Origin: Methylocystis rosea SV97
Lineage (GTDB): Bacteria > Pseudomonadota > Alphaproteobacteria > Rhizobiales > Beijerinckiaceae
Reading direction: 5' to 3'
Length of the DNA stretch: 64,000 nucleotides
NCBI RefSeq assembly: GCF_000372845.1
Contig: NZ_KB889963.1
Coordinates: forward strand, 1,298,146-1,362,145
Part shown: positions 1 through 9,404 of the stretch, piece by piece
Layout of the letters: every line of letters begins with the position of its first letter
How positions within the stretch are numbered: the first letter of the stretch is position 1
Notes under the pieces: generated by a model
What the model was told of the DNA's origin: nothing
Database searches by the model: none
The model's input: only the letters and a program-made list of their open reading frames with translations
Made by a program: the position numbers and the translations under genes

Positions 1-1
1 C

Positions 2-1069
2 CTCGTCTCGCGCAGCGACGACATGGAGCGCGTGATCCGGCTCGGCCAGCGCGCGGCTCATTCCTCCATTCCGGTGTTGCTCGAAGGCGAGTCGGGCGTC
101 GGCAAGGAGATCGTGGCGCGCGCCATCCAGGGCGCGTCGGATCGCAAAGGCAAGCCCTTCGTCACCGTCAACTGCGGCGCATTGCCGGCCAATCTCGTCG
201 AATCGATTCTCTTCGGCCATGAGAAGGGCGCCTTCACCGGCGCCACCGAGAAGCACAGCGGCAAATTCGTTGAGGCGAACGGGGGGACGCTGTTTCTCGA
301 CGAGATCGGCGAGCTGCCGCTCGACATTCAGGTGAAGTTGCTGCGCGCGCTGCAGGAAGGCGAAATCGATCCCGTCGGCGCCAAGCGCGCGATCCGGGTC
401 GATATTCGACTGATCTCGGCGACCAATCAAAATCTCATCGATCTCGTCAAACGCGGGCTGTTTCGCGAGGACCTTTTCTATCGCCTCAACGTCTTCCCGA
501 TCAACATTCCGCCGCTGCGCGGTCGCCGCGAGGACGTCGCCGATCTCGCCAGGCGGTTTGCGGCGCGCTTCGCCGCCGAGGAAGGCCGCAACATCCGCGG
601 CGTGACGTCGGAAGCGCTGTCGCTGCTGACGAGCTATGACTGGCCGGGCAACGTCCGCCAGTTGGAGAACGCCGTCTTTCGCGCCGTCGTGCTCGCCGAC
701 GGCGACGAGCTGACGGTCGCCGAATTTCCGCAGATCGCCGCCCATGTCGAAGGCTATGAAGTGCGCGTGCCGCCCGCGCCCGCGCCGGGAGCGCCCGGGA
801 CGGCGCCGCGCGAACGCGAGATCGTCCGCGTCGAGATCCGCGATCCGAATGCGATGTCGCTGATTGGATCGAACGGCGAAATGCGCACGCTCGAGGACAT
901 CGAGACCGCGACGATCCGCTTCGCCTTGACGCATTACCGCGGCCAGATGTCGGAAATTGCGCGACGGCTCGGGATCGGCCGCTCGACGCTCTATCGGAAG
1001 ATGAAGGAATATGGACTCGAAGAAGGGACGGAAAGCGAACCCGAGCCATCGGGAACGCTGGTCGCTTAG
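2..1069 (+). CDS. sigma-54-dependent transcriptional activator (5'-truncated by window edge)
   Basis: This AAA+ enhancer-binding protein remodels RNA polymerase carrying sigma-54. The frame is open to the left edge, so the Met codon at position 23 is probably internal and any N-terminal receiver or sensor domain lies outside the window. Visible parts are the Walker A motif GESGVGKE, the sigma-54 contact loop GAFTGA, the Walker B region [13 protein letters not shown], the sensor stretch [10 protein letters not shown], and a C-terminal Fis-type helix-turn-helix ([20 protein letters not shown]). The domain order is that of the NtrC family. The target genes cannot be deduced. It is followed 36 bases later by a glutathione peroxidase gene on the same strand. 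Confidence 0.9.
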   Translation, partial: LVSRSDDMERVIRLGQRAAHSSIPVLLEGESGVGKEIVARAIQGASDRKGKPFVTVNCGALPANLVESILFGHEKGAFTGATEKHSGKFVEANGGTLFLDEIGELPLDIQVKLLRALQEGEIDPVGAKRAIRVDIRLISATNQNLIDLVKRGLFREDLFYRLNVFPINIPPLRGRREDVADLARRFAARFAAEEGRNIRGVTSEALSLLTSYDWPGNVRQLENAVFRAVVLADGDELTVAEFPQIAAHVEGYEVRVPPAPAPGAPGTAPREREIVRVEIRDPNAMSLIGSNGEMRTLEDIETATIRFALTHYRGQMSEIARRLGIGRSTLYRKMKEYGLEEGTESEPEPSGTLVA

Positions 1070-1105
1070 TCGCGGAGCGCAAACTTCCGTCAGTGCGAGG
1101 GTTTC

Positions 1106-1582
1106 ATGACACTATTCGACATCGAAGCGACAACGATCGACGGCCAGCCGAAGAAGCTTGCCGATTACGCCGGCAAGGCCATGCTGATCGTCAATGTCGC
1201 GAGCCGATGCGGATTCACGCCGCAATACGCCGGGCTCGAAGCGCTGTACCGCAAATTCGCCGATCGGGGATTTGTCGTCTTGGGCTTTCCCTGCAATCAG
1301 TTTGGCGCGCAGGAGCCGGGCTCCGAGAAGGAGATCGCATCGTTCTGTTCGGCGAATTACGACGTCACCTTTCCACTGTTCGGCAAGGTCGACGTCAATG
1401 GAGAAAAAGCGCATCCGCTCTATCGCCTGCTCAAGCGCGAGGCGCCGGGAATTCTCGGATCCGAAGCGATCAAATGGAACTTCACGAAATTTCTCGTCGA
1501 CCGCGAGGGGCATGTCGTGAAGCGTTACGCGCCGACCGACACGCCCGAGCAGATCGCGAAGGACGTTGAGGCGCTGCTGTGA
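1106..1582 (+). CDS. glutathione peroxidase family (thiol peroxidase)
   Basis: This 158-residue protein reduces hydrogen peroxide and organic hydroperoxides with thiol donors. It has the three family signatures: ASRCGFTPQY around the peroxidatic Cys (Cys, not selenocysteine), LGFPCNQFGAQEPG with a second conserved Cys, and the WNFTKFLVD catalytic Trp-Asn block near residue 130. There is no signal peptide, so it should be cytoplasmic. Bacterial members of this Cys type usually rely on thioredoxin rather than glutathione; that is family knowledge. A GAGG ribosome site lies just upstream. The stop overlaps the next gene by four bases, suggesting translational coupling. Confidence 0.93.
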   Translation: MTLFDIEATTIDGQPKKLADYAGKAMLIVNVASRCGFTPQYAGLEALYRKFADRGFVVLGFPCNQFGAQEPGSEKEIASFCSANYDVTFPLFGKVDVNGEKAHPLYRLLKREAPGILGSEAIKWNFTKFLVDREGHVVKRYAPTDTPEQIAKDVEALL

Positions 1583-1860
1583 CCGCCATCGACGCGCGCA
1601 TGATTGAAGACGGCGATCCGCTCGTCTTCGAGGTGACGGCGCGCGATCAGGGAAGCGAGACGCAGCATCGCGTCACGCTCTCGCGAAAGGATCTACTGCG
1701 GCTCGGCGGCGGCGCCGATGCGCAAAAATTTATAGACGCCGCGTTCCGCTTTCTGCTCGACCGCGAAGCAAAGGAGAGCATTCTCGCGCGCTTCGACATG
1801 AGCGTCGTCGCTGGCTATTTCCCGGAGTTCGAGCAAAAGCTGCCGGAATATCTTGCTTGA
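1579..1860 (+). CDS. conserved hypothetical protein, coupled to the peroxidase gene
   Basis: A 93-residue soluble protein starting at a GTG that overlaps the stop codon of the glutathione peroxidase gene (GTGA overlap). It is acidic, with no signal peptide, membrane segment or recognisable motif. The segment VTLSRKDLLRLGGGADAQKFI and the closing YFPEFEQKLPEYL look like an ordinary small alpha/beta domain. I do not recognise the family. The overlap suggests co-translation with the peroxidase, but it gives no function. Confidence 0.75.
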   Translation: MTAIDARMIEDGDPLVFEVTARDQGSETQHRVTLSRKDLLRLGGGADAQKFIDAAFRFLLDREAKESILARFDMSVVAGYFPEFEQKLPEYLA

Positions 1861-1901
1861 AGCGTCATGCGGATTCCGGCTGATCCGTTCGCTTGGGCCG
1901 T

Positions 1902-2007
1902 GTCATTCCCGGCAGGCCGAAGGCCTGACCGGGAATCCAGAGCCGATCCAGAAAACTGGTCTTGCTCTGGATTCCCGATCGCGCGCTACGCGCGCGTCGG
2001 GAATGAC
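1902..2007. repeat. palindromic intergenic repeat (REP/BIME-like)
   Basis: Two outward-facing arms are visible. The left arm begins GTCATTCCCGGCAGGC and the right arm ends GCGTCGGGAATGAC; the inner ends pair as CCAGAGC / GCTCTGG. Each arm also folds into its own hairpin. Relatives with different internal sequence lie at 8427-8561 and 13266-13370, and a half-copy beginning GTCATTGCCAGCGAAGCGAA lies near 2076-2095. It sits between convergent genes. Such elements are usually mobilised in trans and can stabilise transcripts. Confidence 0.6.
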
Positions 2008-2097
2008 AGCCAAGCCGTTCGAAGGGATTTCATATCGCAGGGGTTCCGGTAGCACTGTTCGCTGGGTTGAGACCGTCATTGCCAGCGAAGCGAATTC

Positions 2098-4296
2098 TCA
2101 GAACGCCGCGCGTAAACGCAGCCCAAAGACATTGATCGGACCGCGCGCGCTGTTATGCGCGGGATTGACCAGCAGCTGATAATCGAAGGTCGCATCGATA
2201 TTCTTGCCGAAGCCGATCTTGTAATAGGCCTCCATGTTCTTCTCGCCGGCGTAGGAGAGCGCGCCGTCGCCGATATAGACGCTGGTTCCGCCAAGTTCGA
2301 AGTAGCGCACGCGCGAACCATGTAGTCCGCTGAAGGCGCCGGCGACGCCGATCTCATCGTCGTCGCATCCCCAGAGCGCGCCGCCGGCGACGAAGCCGAA
2401 TGCGACGGAGCGGTCGATATCCGTGTAGTCGACCGTCTCATAACGCCCGTCGGCCATGCTGGCGCGCAGGAAAAACCCAAGATGCGGCGCGACCTGCTGC
2501 TTGACGTTTATCCCGCCGCCGGTTTTCACGGCGCGCCCTCGCGCGGTGTCGACTCGCGGCGGGAAGTCGCCAGCGAGATAAGCGTAACGGATGACGTCAT
2601 CGATTTTGCTCAGATAGCCGTTGTCGCCATAGACGAGAAATTTGATCGCGCCGGGCTGATCGAAAAGATCATATCGCGCCTCGAATTCCGCGACGCCCAT
2701 GAACTGGCGGAACAGTTGCGGCTCAATGTCGAAACTGTTTGGCGTCGTCGAGAGCTGAAACACGCCGCCGCGCGCCGTCCACCAGTCCTGCTTCCACTCT
2801 GCCGCGAGGCCATAGGTGTAGCCCCAGGCGTCGGCCGCGTAGTCGAAGGCGCCCATCGTGTTGAACGCGAAGTTGAGAAAGCCGGTCGTGGGGTCATGCG
2901 CGTAAACATTGTCGTCGAACACGTCGCCGACCGCGAATTTTCCAAGCGTGAGGACGATGCGATTCTTGTCGACCTTGCCCGAGATCTGGTTTTGCGTCGA
3001 CTCGAGCACCTCGCTGCGTGAGCCCTGGTCCGGATCTCTTTCTCTTTCGCCGTCTTCATTCAATCCGATGATCTGACGCAGGAAGTAACGCTGGAAGCGC
3101 ATATAGGGGGCCGCGCGGCCGACCTTGGCGACCGCGGCGTTGACGTAAGACGCCGCGCCGACCGAATTGGCGAGTCCGTAGCCGGCGTCAATCTCGGGGT
3201 TGAGGTAGACGGCGCCGCCGTCCCACAGGCGCAGGCCAAGGAAAAGATTGGTGGTCGAGCCGACATTGGCCTTTCCGCCGGAAGGAAAGCTGTTGGGGCC
3301 GTCATAGAGCGCGCGAAACCGCGGATAGGCCTGGACGACATTCGTCGTCTGCGCATGCACGCTGTAGCGTTCAGGGGCGTCTGGATCGCCCTCGTTCCCG
3401 CCATTGCCCGAATTCTGGCCGTCATGTGCGTGCTGGCCGTAGTGCAACTCGCCAGAAATCTCGCTCTTCGCGCCGAAATGATAGTTCAGACCGAATCGCA
3501 GCAGATGGTTCTCATTGCGCATGCGCGACGCATAGGCATAGCCGGCGCCATTGTCGAAGACCTGTGTGTTCAGCGACTGATTGAGGAAGAGATATTCGGC
3601 GCGCGCCGACCAATTGTCGGCGAAGGCATATTCGAAGCCAGCGCCGATCGCATATTTCATCCGCGAGGATTGCGACCAGGGCGCGTAGAAATTCGCGTCG
3701 GGTCCGCCCGCGCCGAGCGTCAAGGTCGCCGGACCTCTCGCGCCGCCCGCGGCGACGCCGCCCGTGAGATAAAAGAGCGAGCGGTCCCATGCATAGCCGA
3801 CACGCCCGCGAATGCTCGCGAAGAAATTCGCGCTGGAATTGGATGAGAGCGTGAAGACCGGCGGCGCCGGATACGCGGGCGAAGTCAAATATGCGCCAGT
3901 CGGCCCGCGCCTGCCATCGAGAAGGCTGAGATCGGTTTCGAAGCCCCAGACGAAAGGGCCACGCTGCCAATTATATCCGACCTGCACGCCGACGGTGGCG
4001 CCTGGGCGCGTCACGCCACTCGGATAAAGATCAAAGGTGGGCGCTCCGAAGCCGCTCGTCGCCTGCAGCCGCTCGCCTGCGTGCAGAGGAACGGCGCCGC
4101 CGAGGCTCGCGCCCATATACATGCCGACCCAGCTGAAGACCGGCGGCCGGTCTTCGCAGCGCGCCGCGTTCCCATTCAGCGCGCAAAATGCAAAACTAAG
4201 AGAGGCGACAAAAGACAGGCGCGCGGCCGCGCTCGTCGGCGCTCCATGTCGAGGGACCACGACGCTCGATTTCGAGCTGGATAGAGGCCTGCGCAT
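2098..4296 (-). CDS. outer-membrane fusion: Omp25/31-like barrel plus OprB-type carbohydrate porin
   Basis: At 732 residues this is far longer than either family alone. After a signal sequence ending near AARC (about residue 46), residues 50-275 resemble the small Omp25/Omp31 eight-strand barrel (VGMYMGASLGG, VGVQVGYNWQRGPFVWGFE, the ending LLRFGLNYHFG). From about residue 278 to the C-terminal Phe the sequence follows the OprB carbohydrate-selective porin family (ISGELHYGQ, NLFLGLRLWDGGAVYLNPE, FAVGDVFDDNVYAHDP, YYKIGFGKN). Both halves end in patterns typical of outer-membrane barrels. The likely role is sugar or small-solute uptake, perhaps with two barrels in one chain. It is transcribed alone, away from the neighbouring operon. 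Confidence 0.85.
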   Translation of the reverse strand: MRRPLSSSKSSVVVPRHGAPTSAAARLSFVASLSFAFCALNGNAARCEDRPPVFSWVGMYMGASLGGAVPLHAGERLQATSGFGAPTFDLYPSGVTRPGATVGVQVGYNWQRGPFVWGFETDLSLLDGRRGPTGAYLTSPAYPAPPVFTLSSNSSANFFASIRGRVGYAWDRSLFYLTGGVAAGGARGPATLTLGAGGPDANFYAPWSQSSRMKYAIGAGFEYAFADNWSARAEYLFLNQSLNTQVFDNGAGYAYASRMRNENHLLRFGLNYHFGAKSEISGELHYGQHAHDGQNSGNGGNEGDPDAPERYSVHAQTTNVVQAYPRFRALYDGPNSFPSGGKANVGSTTNLFLGLRLWDGGAVYLNPEIDAGYGLANSVGAASYVNAAVAKVGRAAPYMRFQRYFLRQIIGLNEDGERERDPDQGSRSEVLESTQNQISGKVDKNRIVLTLGKFAVGDVFDDNVYAHDPTTGFLNFAFNTMGAFDYAADAWGYTYGLAAEWKQDWWTARGGVFQLSTTPNSFDIEPQLFRQFMGVAEFEARYDLFDQPGAIKFLVYGDNGYLSKIDDVIRYAYLAGDFPPRVDTARGRAVKTGGGINVKQQVAPHLGFFLRASMADGRYETVDYTDIDRSVAFGFVAGGALWGCDDDEIGVAGAFSGLHGSRVRYFELGGTSVYIGDGALSYAGEKNMEAYYKIGFGKNIDATFDYQLLVNPAHNSARGPINVFGLRLRAAF

Positions 4297-4506
4297 GCGC
4301 TGTTAAGAACCTTGCCGGCGGCGTCTCCGTTGGATAGCGATAAGGCTGCGCCAGAACCAAGCGCAGCGCGAATCATCCTTTGGCCAAATAGTAAAACTCT
4401 GTGACAGATTTTCGCAGCGACTATTGGCGCAGTCCTTGCTTTGAACTGTAAAAAACGGCCGCCAGCCGCGCAAACAAAGGCGGGCCGCCAAGAGGGAGTT
4501 CTTGCA

Positions 4507-5967
4507 ATGGACTCACGCATAACGCAGTTCGATGAACTGGCTGGAGCGGACGGCCGCACCCGCGCCCCTTATCGCAAGCTTTCGCAATGGCTCGCGGAAA
4601 CCCCGCCCGAGCTCCTGGCGTCGCGGCGCGAGCAGGCGGAGCTGCTTTTTCGTCGCATCGGGATCACCTTCGCGGTCTATGGCGCGCAGGAGGCGACCGA
4701 GCGCCTCATTCCCTTCGATATCCTGCCGCGCATACTCTCGCGCAGCGAATGGACGACGCTTGAAAAAGGACTGATCCAGCGCGTCACCGCGCTCAACGCG
4801 TTTCTTGCCGACATCTACGGCGCCGGCGAGATCTTGAGGGCTGGAATCGTTCCTGCGGATATCGTCTATCGCAACCCCGCCTATTGCCCCGATATGGCGG
4901 GCCGGCGCGTGCCCTTCGATATTTACGTGCATATCGCTGGCGTCGACATCGTGCGCACCGACGATCAGGGCTTCTTCGTTCTCGAGGACAATGCCCGGAC
5001 GCCTTCCGGCGTCTCTTATATGCTTGAGAACCGCGAAGTAATGATGCGGCTTTTTCCCGAACTCTTCGCGCTGCATCGTGTCGCGCCGATCGAAAACTAT
5101 CCCGACGAACTGCTTGCGACTTTGCGCTCGGTCGCGCCGCAGCGCGCCAACGGCGATCCGACGATCGTCTTGATGACGCCCGGCCAGTACAATTCGGCCT
5201 TCTACGAACACTCGTTTCTCGCCGATAAGCTCGGCGTCGAGCTTGTCGAGGGCCGGGATCTCTTCGTTCGCGACGACGTCGTCTACATGCGCACGACCGA
5301 GGGCCCGCGCCGCGTCGACGTTATTTATCGGCGCATCGACGACGACTTCCTCGACCCGCTGTGCTTCCGGCCGGATTCGGCGCTCGGCGTCGCCGGGCTG
5401 ATGGGCGCCTATCAATCAGGCAATGTGACGCTGGCGAATGCAGTCGGCGCCGGCGCCGCCGACGACAAGGCGATGTACACCTACATGCCTGACATTATTA
5501 AGTTTTATCTAGGCGAGGCGCCGCTCTTGCAGAATGTTCCGACCTTCCGCTGCCGCGAAACGGAAGCGCTGACCTACGTCCTTGACCATCTCGATGAACT
5601 CGTCGTCAAGGAAGTGAACGGCTCCGGCGGCTACGGCATGCTCGTGGGACCGCATGCGACGAGGGCGCAGATCGAGGAATTTCGCGCAAAGCTTAAGGCG
5701 CATCCGCAGAATTTCATCGCTCAGCCGACGCTGGCGCTCTCGACATGCCCCATTGCCATGGCCTCAGGCGTCGCCCCGCGCCACGTCGATCTTCGGCCCT
5801 TCGTGCTGCAGGGCGCCAATGGCGCCCGCGTCGTTCCGGGCGGTCTGACCCGGGTCGCGATGACGGAGAAATCGCTCGTCGTGAATTCGAGCCAGGGCGG
5901 CGGCACCAAGGACACCTGGGTGATCGACGACGCGTGGAGCGCCGAAGAGGCGATGGGGCAAGCGTGA
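4507..5967 (+). CDS. circularly permuted ATP-grasp type 2 protein (DUF404/DUF407)
   Basis: This 486-residue protein is a circularly permuted ATP-grasp ligase, a family predicted to form amide or peptide-like bonds with ATP. Family blocks include RFGIT-like FRRIGITFAVYG, DILPRILSRSEWTTLEKGL, FVLEDNARTPSGVSYMLENR, and the ATP-binding part ELVVKEVNGSGGYGMLVGP. I chose the ATG at 4507 over an in-frame start at 4441 because AGGGAG lies nine bases upstream and the homologous part begins there. The next two genes are an alpha-E protein and a transglutaminase-like protein, the usual partners. Substrate unknown. Confidence 0.9.
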   Translation: MDSRITQFDELAGADGRTRAPYRKLSQWLAETPPELLASRREQAELLFRRIGITFAVYGAQEATERLIPFDILPRILSRSEWTTLEKGLIQRVTALNAFLADIYGAGEILRAGIVPADIVYRNPAYCPDMAGRRVPFDIYVHIAGVDIVRTDDQGFFVLEDNARTPSGVSYMLENREVMMRLFPELFALHRVAPIENYPDELLATLRSVAPQRANGDPTIVLMTPGQYNSAFYEHSFLADKLGVELVEGRDLFVRDDVVYMRTTEGPRRVDVIYRRIDDDFLDPLCFRPDSALGVAGLMGAYQSGNVTLANAVGAGAADDKAMYTYMPDIIKFYLGEAPLLQNVPTFRCRETEALTYVLDHLDELVVKEVNGSGGYGMLVGPHATRAQIEEFRAKLKAHPQNFIAQPTLALSTCPIAMASGVAPRHVDLRPFVLQGANGARVVPGGLTRVAMTEKSLVVNSSQGGGTKDTWVIDDAWSAEEAMGQA

Positions 5968-6034
5968 GAAGACGCTCGCAAACGCCGCGATGAACATCGA
6001 TGATCTCCAAAGCGACTCATGAACGGACGTGCTG

Positions 6035-6982
6035 ATGCTTTCCCGCACCGCCGACAATCTGTACTGGCTCGCCCGCTACATGGAGCGCGCCGACTTCCTG
6101 GCGCGCGCCATCCAGGCGTCGCGGCGCCTCGCCGCGCTGCCCAAGGCCTATGGCGGCGACGAAACCGAGTGGGAAAGCGTGCTGCTGTCGTCGGGCGCGG
6201 CGCTATCGTTCGATGCCTCCGGACGTCCCGTCGATGAAGCCAACGTCATCGAATTTCTTACCTTCGCGCCGGAAAATCCGGGATCGATCCGCAATTGCCT
6301 GGAGCAGGCGCGCGCCAACGCCCGCGCCGTGCGCACGGCGTTGACCATCGAAATGTGGGAGTCGATCAACGACGCCTATCTTGAAATGCGCGCGCTGGAG
6401 TCGCGCGGCGTCGTCCCTTGCGCGCAGGAACTGGCGCGCTTTCTCGAGGTCATCAAGCAGACGTCGCTGACCTATGACGGCGGCGCCTATCGCACCATGC
6501 TGCGCAACGACGCCTATTGGTTCTCGCGCGTCGGGCTTTTCATCGAGCGCGCCGACAACACGGCGCGTCTGCTCGACGTCAAATATCATGTGCTGCTGCC
6601 CGAGAAGGAGATCGTCGGCGGTTCGCTCGACTATTTCCAATGGTCGGCCATTCTGCGCGCCGTATCGGCGCATACCGCCTATCACTGGGTCTATCGCACG
6701 AGCATGAAGCCTTGGCTCGTCGCCGATCTGTTGATCCTCCGACCGGAGATGCCGCGTTCGCTGATTTCCTGCTATGAGTCGATCGTGCGCAATCTCGACA
6801 ATCTTGCCCGCGCCCACGGGCGCCAGGGCTCATCGCAGCGTCACGCCCGCGGCGTCTACGGCAAGCTCGAAAAGCTGAATATGGAGAGCGTCTTCCAGGG
6901 CGGGCTGCACGAATTCGTGCAATCCTTCATCTCTGAAAACAACCGACTGGCCGCGCTCATCTCCGAGCAATATCTCTTCTGA
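6035..6982 (+). CDS. alpha-E domain protein (DUF403)
   Basis: A 315-residue all-alpha protein beginning with the family signature MLSRTADNLYWLARYMERA. The ATG at 6035 is preferred to the GTG at 6029 because the conserved signature starts there. Members are always found with circularly permuted ATP-grasp and transglutaminase-fold proteins, and this copy lies between those two genes. A role in an uncharacterised peptide or amide synthesis and processing pathway has been proposed for the trio from comparative genomics. No enzymatic residues can be named. It should be cytoplasmic because it has no signal or membrane segments. Confidence 0.9.
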   Translation: MLSRTADNLYWLARYMERADFLARAIQASRRLAALPKAYGGDETEWESVLLSSGAALSFDASGRPVDEANVIEFLTFAPENPGSIRNCLEQARANARAVRTALTIEMWESINDAYLEMRALESRGVVPCAQELARFLEVIKQTSLTYDGGAYRTMLRNDAYWFSRVGLFIERADNTARLLDVKYHVLLPEKEIVGGSLDYFQWSAILRAVSAHTAYHWVYRTSMKPWLVADLLILRPEMPRSLISCYESIVRNLDNLARAHGRQGSSQRHARGVYGKLEKLNMESVFQGGLHEFVQSFISENNRLAALISEQYLF

Positions 6983-6992
6983 GCGAAATCTG

Positions 6993-7829
6993 ATGCGCAT
7001 CCGCATACGGCATGAAACGACCTATCGCTATGCGGAGCCGCCGCGAACGGCCGTGCAGCATCTTCGCCTGACCCCGCGCAGTCACGACGGGCAGCATGTC
7101 GTGGACTGGCGCATCGACGTCGATCGCGATTGCCGACTGGTGCAGTCGGAAGACGCGTTCGGCAATACGCTGCACCGCTTCTCCGTGGACGGGCCGCTCG
7201 AGTCGATCTCCACAGTGGTGGAAGGAGAGGTGACGACTTTCGACATGGCCGGAGTCGTATCGGGCGCGGTCGAGCGCTTTCCGCCGGTCCTGTTCATGCG
7301 CGACACGCCGCTGACGACGCCGAGCGCAGCGATCTGCGATTTCGCTAGCGAAACGACGTCGAAGGAAAGCGGAACGCTCTCGAAGCTCCATGCGCTGCTT
7401 GGCGCGATTCACGAATCACTCACATTCGACGCCGCCGCGACGCATTCGGGCACGACGGCGGCGGAATGTTTCGAGCATCGCAAGGGCGTCTGTCAGGACT
7501 TTTCGCATCTCTTCATCGCCTGCGCGCGCGGGATCGGCGCGCCGGCGCGCTATGTGAGCGGCTATTTCCTCAGCAGCGATGCGGAGGATCAGGTCGCCGG
7601 CCACGCATGGGCCGAGGCCTATGTCGAGGATCTCGGCTGGGTGGCCTTCGATCCCACACATGGCGTCGCGCCGCAGGAAAATCATGTGCGCGTCGCGATA
7701 GCGCTCGACTATCTGGGCGCGGCGCCGATCCGCGGCGCGCACTCCGGCGGCGGCGGCGAAACGTTGGAGGTCAAAGTGCGCGTCGCGCCGGCGGCAGCCT
7801 TCAGCCAGTCGCAATCGCAATCGCAGTAG
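6993..7829 (+). CDS. transglutaminase-like cysteine peptidase-fold protein with N-terminal beta domain
   Basis: A 278-residue protein. Residues 1-80 match the bacterial transglutaminase-like N-terminal domain (HETTYRYAEPPRTAVQHLRLTPR). Residues 150-225 hold the papain-like triad: Cys in HRKGVCQDFSHL, His in AGHAWAEAYV, and Asp in WVAFDPTHG. It is expected to cleave or form amide bonds on the product of the neighbouring ATP-grasp protein; the direction of the reaction is unknown. It starts ten bases after the alpha-E gene, in the same operon. The C-terminus ends in four Ser-Gln repeats directly against the remnant transposase, so the last residues may have been altered by insertion. Confidence 0.9.
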   Translation: MRIRIRHETTYRYAEPPRTAVQHLRLTPRSHDGQHVVDWRIDVDRDCRLVQSEDAFGNTLHRFSVDGPLESISTVVEGEVTTFDMAGVVSGAVERFPPVLFMRDTPLTTPSAAICDFASETTSKESGTLSKLHALLGAIHESLTFDAAATHSGTTAAECFEHRKGVCQDFSHLFIACARGIGAPARYVSGYFLSSDAEDQVAGHAWAEAYVEDLGWVAFDPTHGVAPQENHVRVAIALDYLGAAPIRGAHSGGGGETLEVKVRVAPAAAFSQSQSQSQ

Positions 7830-7835
7830 CTGGTC

Positions 7836-8297
7836 TCAGACTCCGACCAATTGACTGACAGCGCTCTGGCGCCCGTCGGCGTCGCTTTGCGAGCGCTCGG
7901 GTAAGACGATTTCATCGCGAGGCGCGAAGCGCAGCCCGTCTTCGTCATATTGGAAATCGCATGCGTTGAGCGCGGCCACGACGCGCGGCCAGACGCCCTT
8001 CCTGTCCCAGCGATGGTAGCGCGTATAGGCCGTGTACCATTTGCCGAACCGCGGCGGCAGGCTGCGCCAGGGCGCGCCGGTGCGAACAATCCAGAACACC
8101 GCCTCGAGAAAAAGCCGATTGTCGCGGGCTCTACAGCCTGCGTCGCCTTGTTTTCCGGGAAGGACGGGCGAGACGGCCTGCCAATGTGCGTCAGAAAGAT
8201 AATGCTCAATCAATTGATCCTCCGTCGCGGCGCGTTGCGACGTCGACCCGCCCGACGCGCCTCCGATGAGGGCCCGCAGGGTCGATCGGTATTTCAA
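7836..8297 (-). pseudogene. IS5-family transposase N-terminal remnant
   Basis: The 153-residue frame carries the start of an IS5-group transposase: LSDAHWQAVSPVLPGK, ARDNRLFLEAVFWIVRTG, APWRSLPPRFGKWYTAY and RWDRKGVWPRVVAAL. Similarity fades after about residue 112, before the DDE catalytic Asp residues, and the rest reads as unrelated sequence up to the stop at the edge of the transglutaminase gene. No terminal inverted repeats or second half could be identified nearby. It is therefore a decayed, probably inactive fragment. Confidence 0.75.
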
Positions 8298-8426
8298 TTC
8301 TAGGTTGTAATTTTAGATAACACAACCTGTTTTGGCGGGGTCTTCCGGCGAAGATTTGCGTTCAGCCGCCGCATGAGACTGGACGCCAGGGCTCCGAATC
8401 CAGGTTAACGAGGGGCATCTCACCGC

Positions 8427-8561
8427 GTCATGGCCGCGCTTGTCGCGGCCATCCACGCGATGACGCGAGGCAAATGTGAGGATATGAGCAAACCTACCGT
8501 CTCCGCGCGATGCGTTTCGCGGTTGACCGGCGTGGATGCCCGGCACAAGGCCGGGCATGAC
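8427..8561. repeat. palindromic repeat pair in a 400-base gene-free stretch
   Basis: A 32-base arm beginning GTCATGGCCGCGCTTG (8427-8458) and a second arm ending CCGGGCATGAC (8530-8561) are inverted copies of each other, differing mainly in the GC core. Each arm is itself a hairpin. The rest of the stretch between the transposase remnant (8297) and tRNA-Thr (8698) shows no convincing gene. Confidence 0.6.
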
Positions 8562-8697
8562 GGCTGAGAGTGAGCTGAAATTATCTCGAGTTCGAAGCCC
8601 TGGGCTGGACGCGCGCGCGCTTGCGACTTGCGCGTCCCTGTGGCACACAGGCACCGAACGCGTCGGACGCGATTTCACGTGTTTCGGGCGATCAAGC

Positions 8698-8772
<75 letters not shown>

Positions 8773-8844
8773 GCTCAACAATTTGTCCGTCAGTTCGACG
8801 TGAAATGCGGGCGGCGCGTAAAACGGCCGATCTTGCGCGCAGAG

Positions 8845-8877
8845 AAAAGCCCGCCAGAGGGTCCGGCGGGCTTTTTC
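8845..8877 (+). terminator. Rho-independent terminator after tRNA-Thr
   Basis: AAAGCCCGCC and GGCGGGCTTT form a ten-base-pair stem around a short loop, followed by further T residues. It lies about 75 bases after the tRNA and before the convergent small membrane protein gene, so it may serve both directions. Confidence 0.8.
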
Positions 8878-8924
8878 GATGTTGTCGAGCGGATAGACGG
8901 CGACGCGGGGCGCGCCGGGAGATT

Positions 8925-9143
8925 TTACGAGAGAATCGAGTTCAAGCGGGAGAAGGCTTTTGAGCTGTAGTCTCGAAAGGGAAGGCTTTCGAAAAATTCC
9001 TCAACGGCTTTGGGATTCTGGCCCCAGGCGATCAGGAAGCCCGCTACCGCCAAAAGCAGCAGGGACAGCAACCCCGACGTGAGGCCGGCGAGAACCCCAA
9101 CCCCTAGAACGACACCAATCTTGGTCCTGTTGCTCATCGCCAT
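8925..9143 (-). CDS. small single-pass membrane protein, hypothetical
   Basis: A 72-residue protein with start MAMSNRTKIG, one long hydrophobic helix (roughly residues 8-38, rich in Gly, Leu and Val) and a polar C-terminal tail. The ATG at 9143 is preferred over the upstream Met codons because AGGAGA lies seven bases before it. I do not recognise the family. It is transcribed toward the terminator that follows tRNA-Thr. Confidence 0.65.
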   Translation of the reverse strand: MAMSNRTKIGVVLGVGVLAGLTSGLLSLLLLAVAGFLIAWGQNPKAVEEFFESLPFRDYSSKAFSRLNSILS

Positions 9144-9404
9144 CGCTACGTCTCCTGATTGCGCCTCGTCCGCACGCATCACTTAGATCAACATGGTTAA
9201 TGAATGATGAGCGCGCAAGCTCCTGCGTCTGCGCGGCTTAGGCATGGGACAAGCGCGGCGCTCGGACGCACGCCAGACTGCTCGGACGAGCGCGCCGTTG
9301 AGCAGTAAGGCGGCTTCGAGACAAGCCAAAGTCGTCCGGCGAACGCGTCAGCGAGGGCGACGGAAACCGGTCCTGAACCCGCGACTTGGGGCGACCGAAC
9401 GTTT

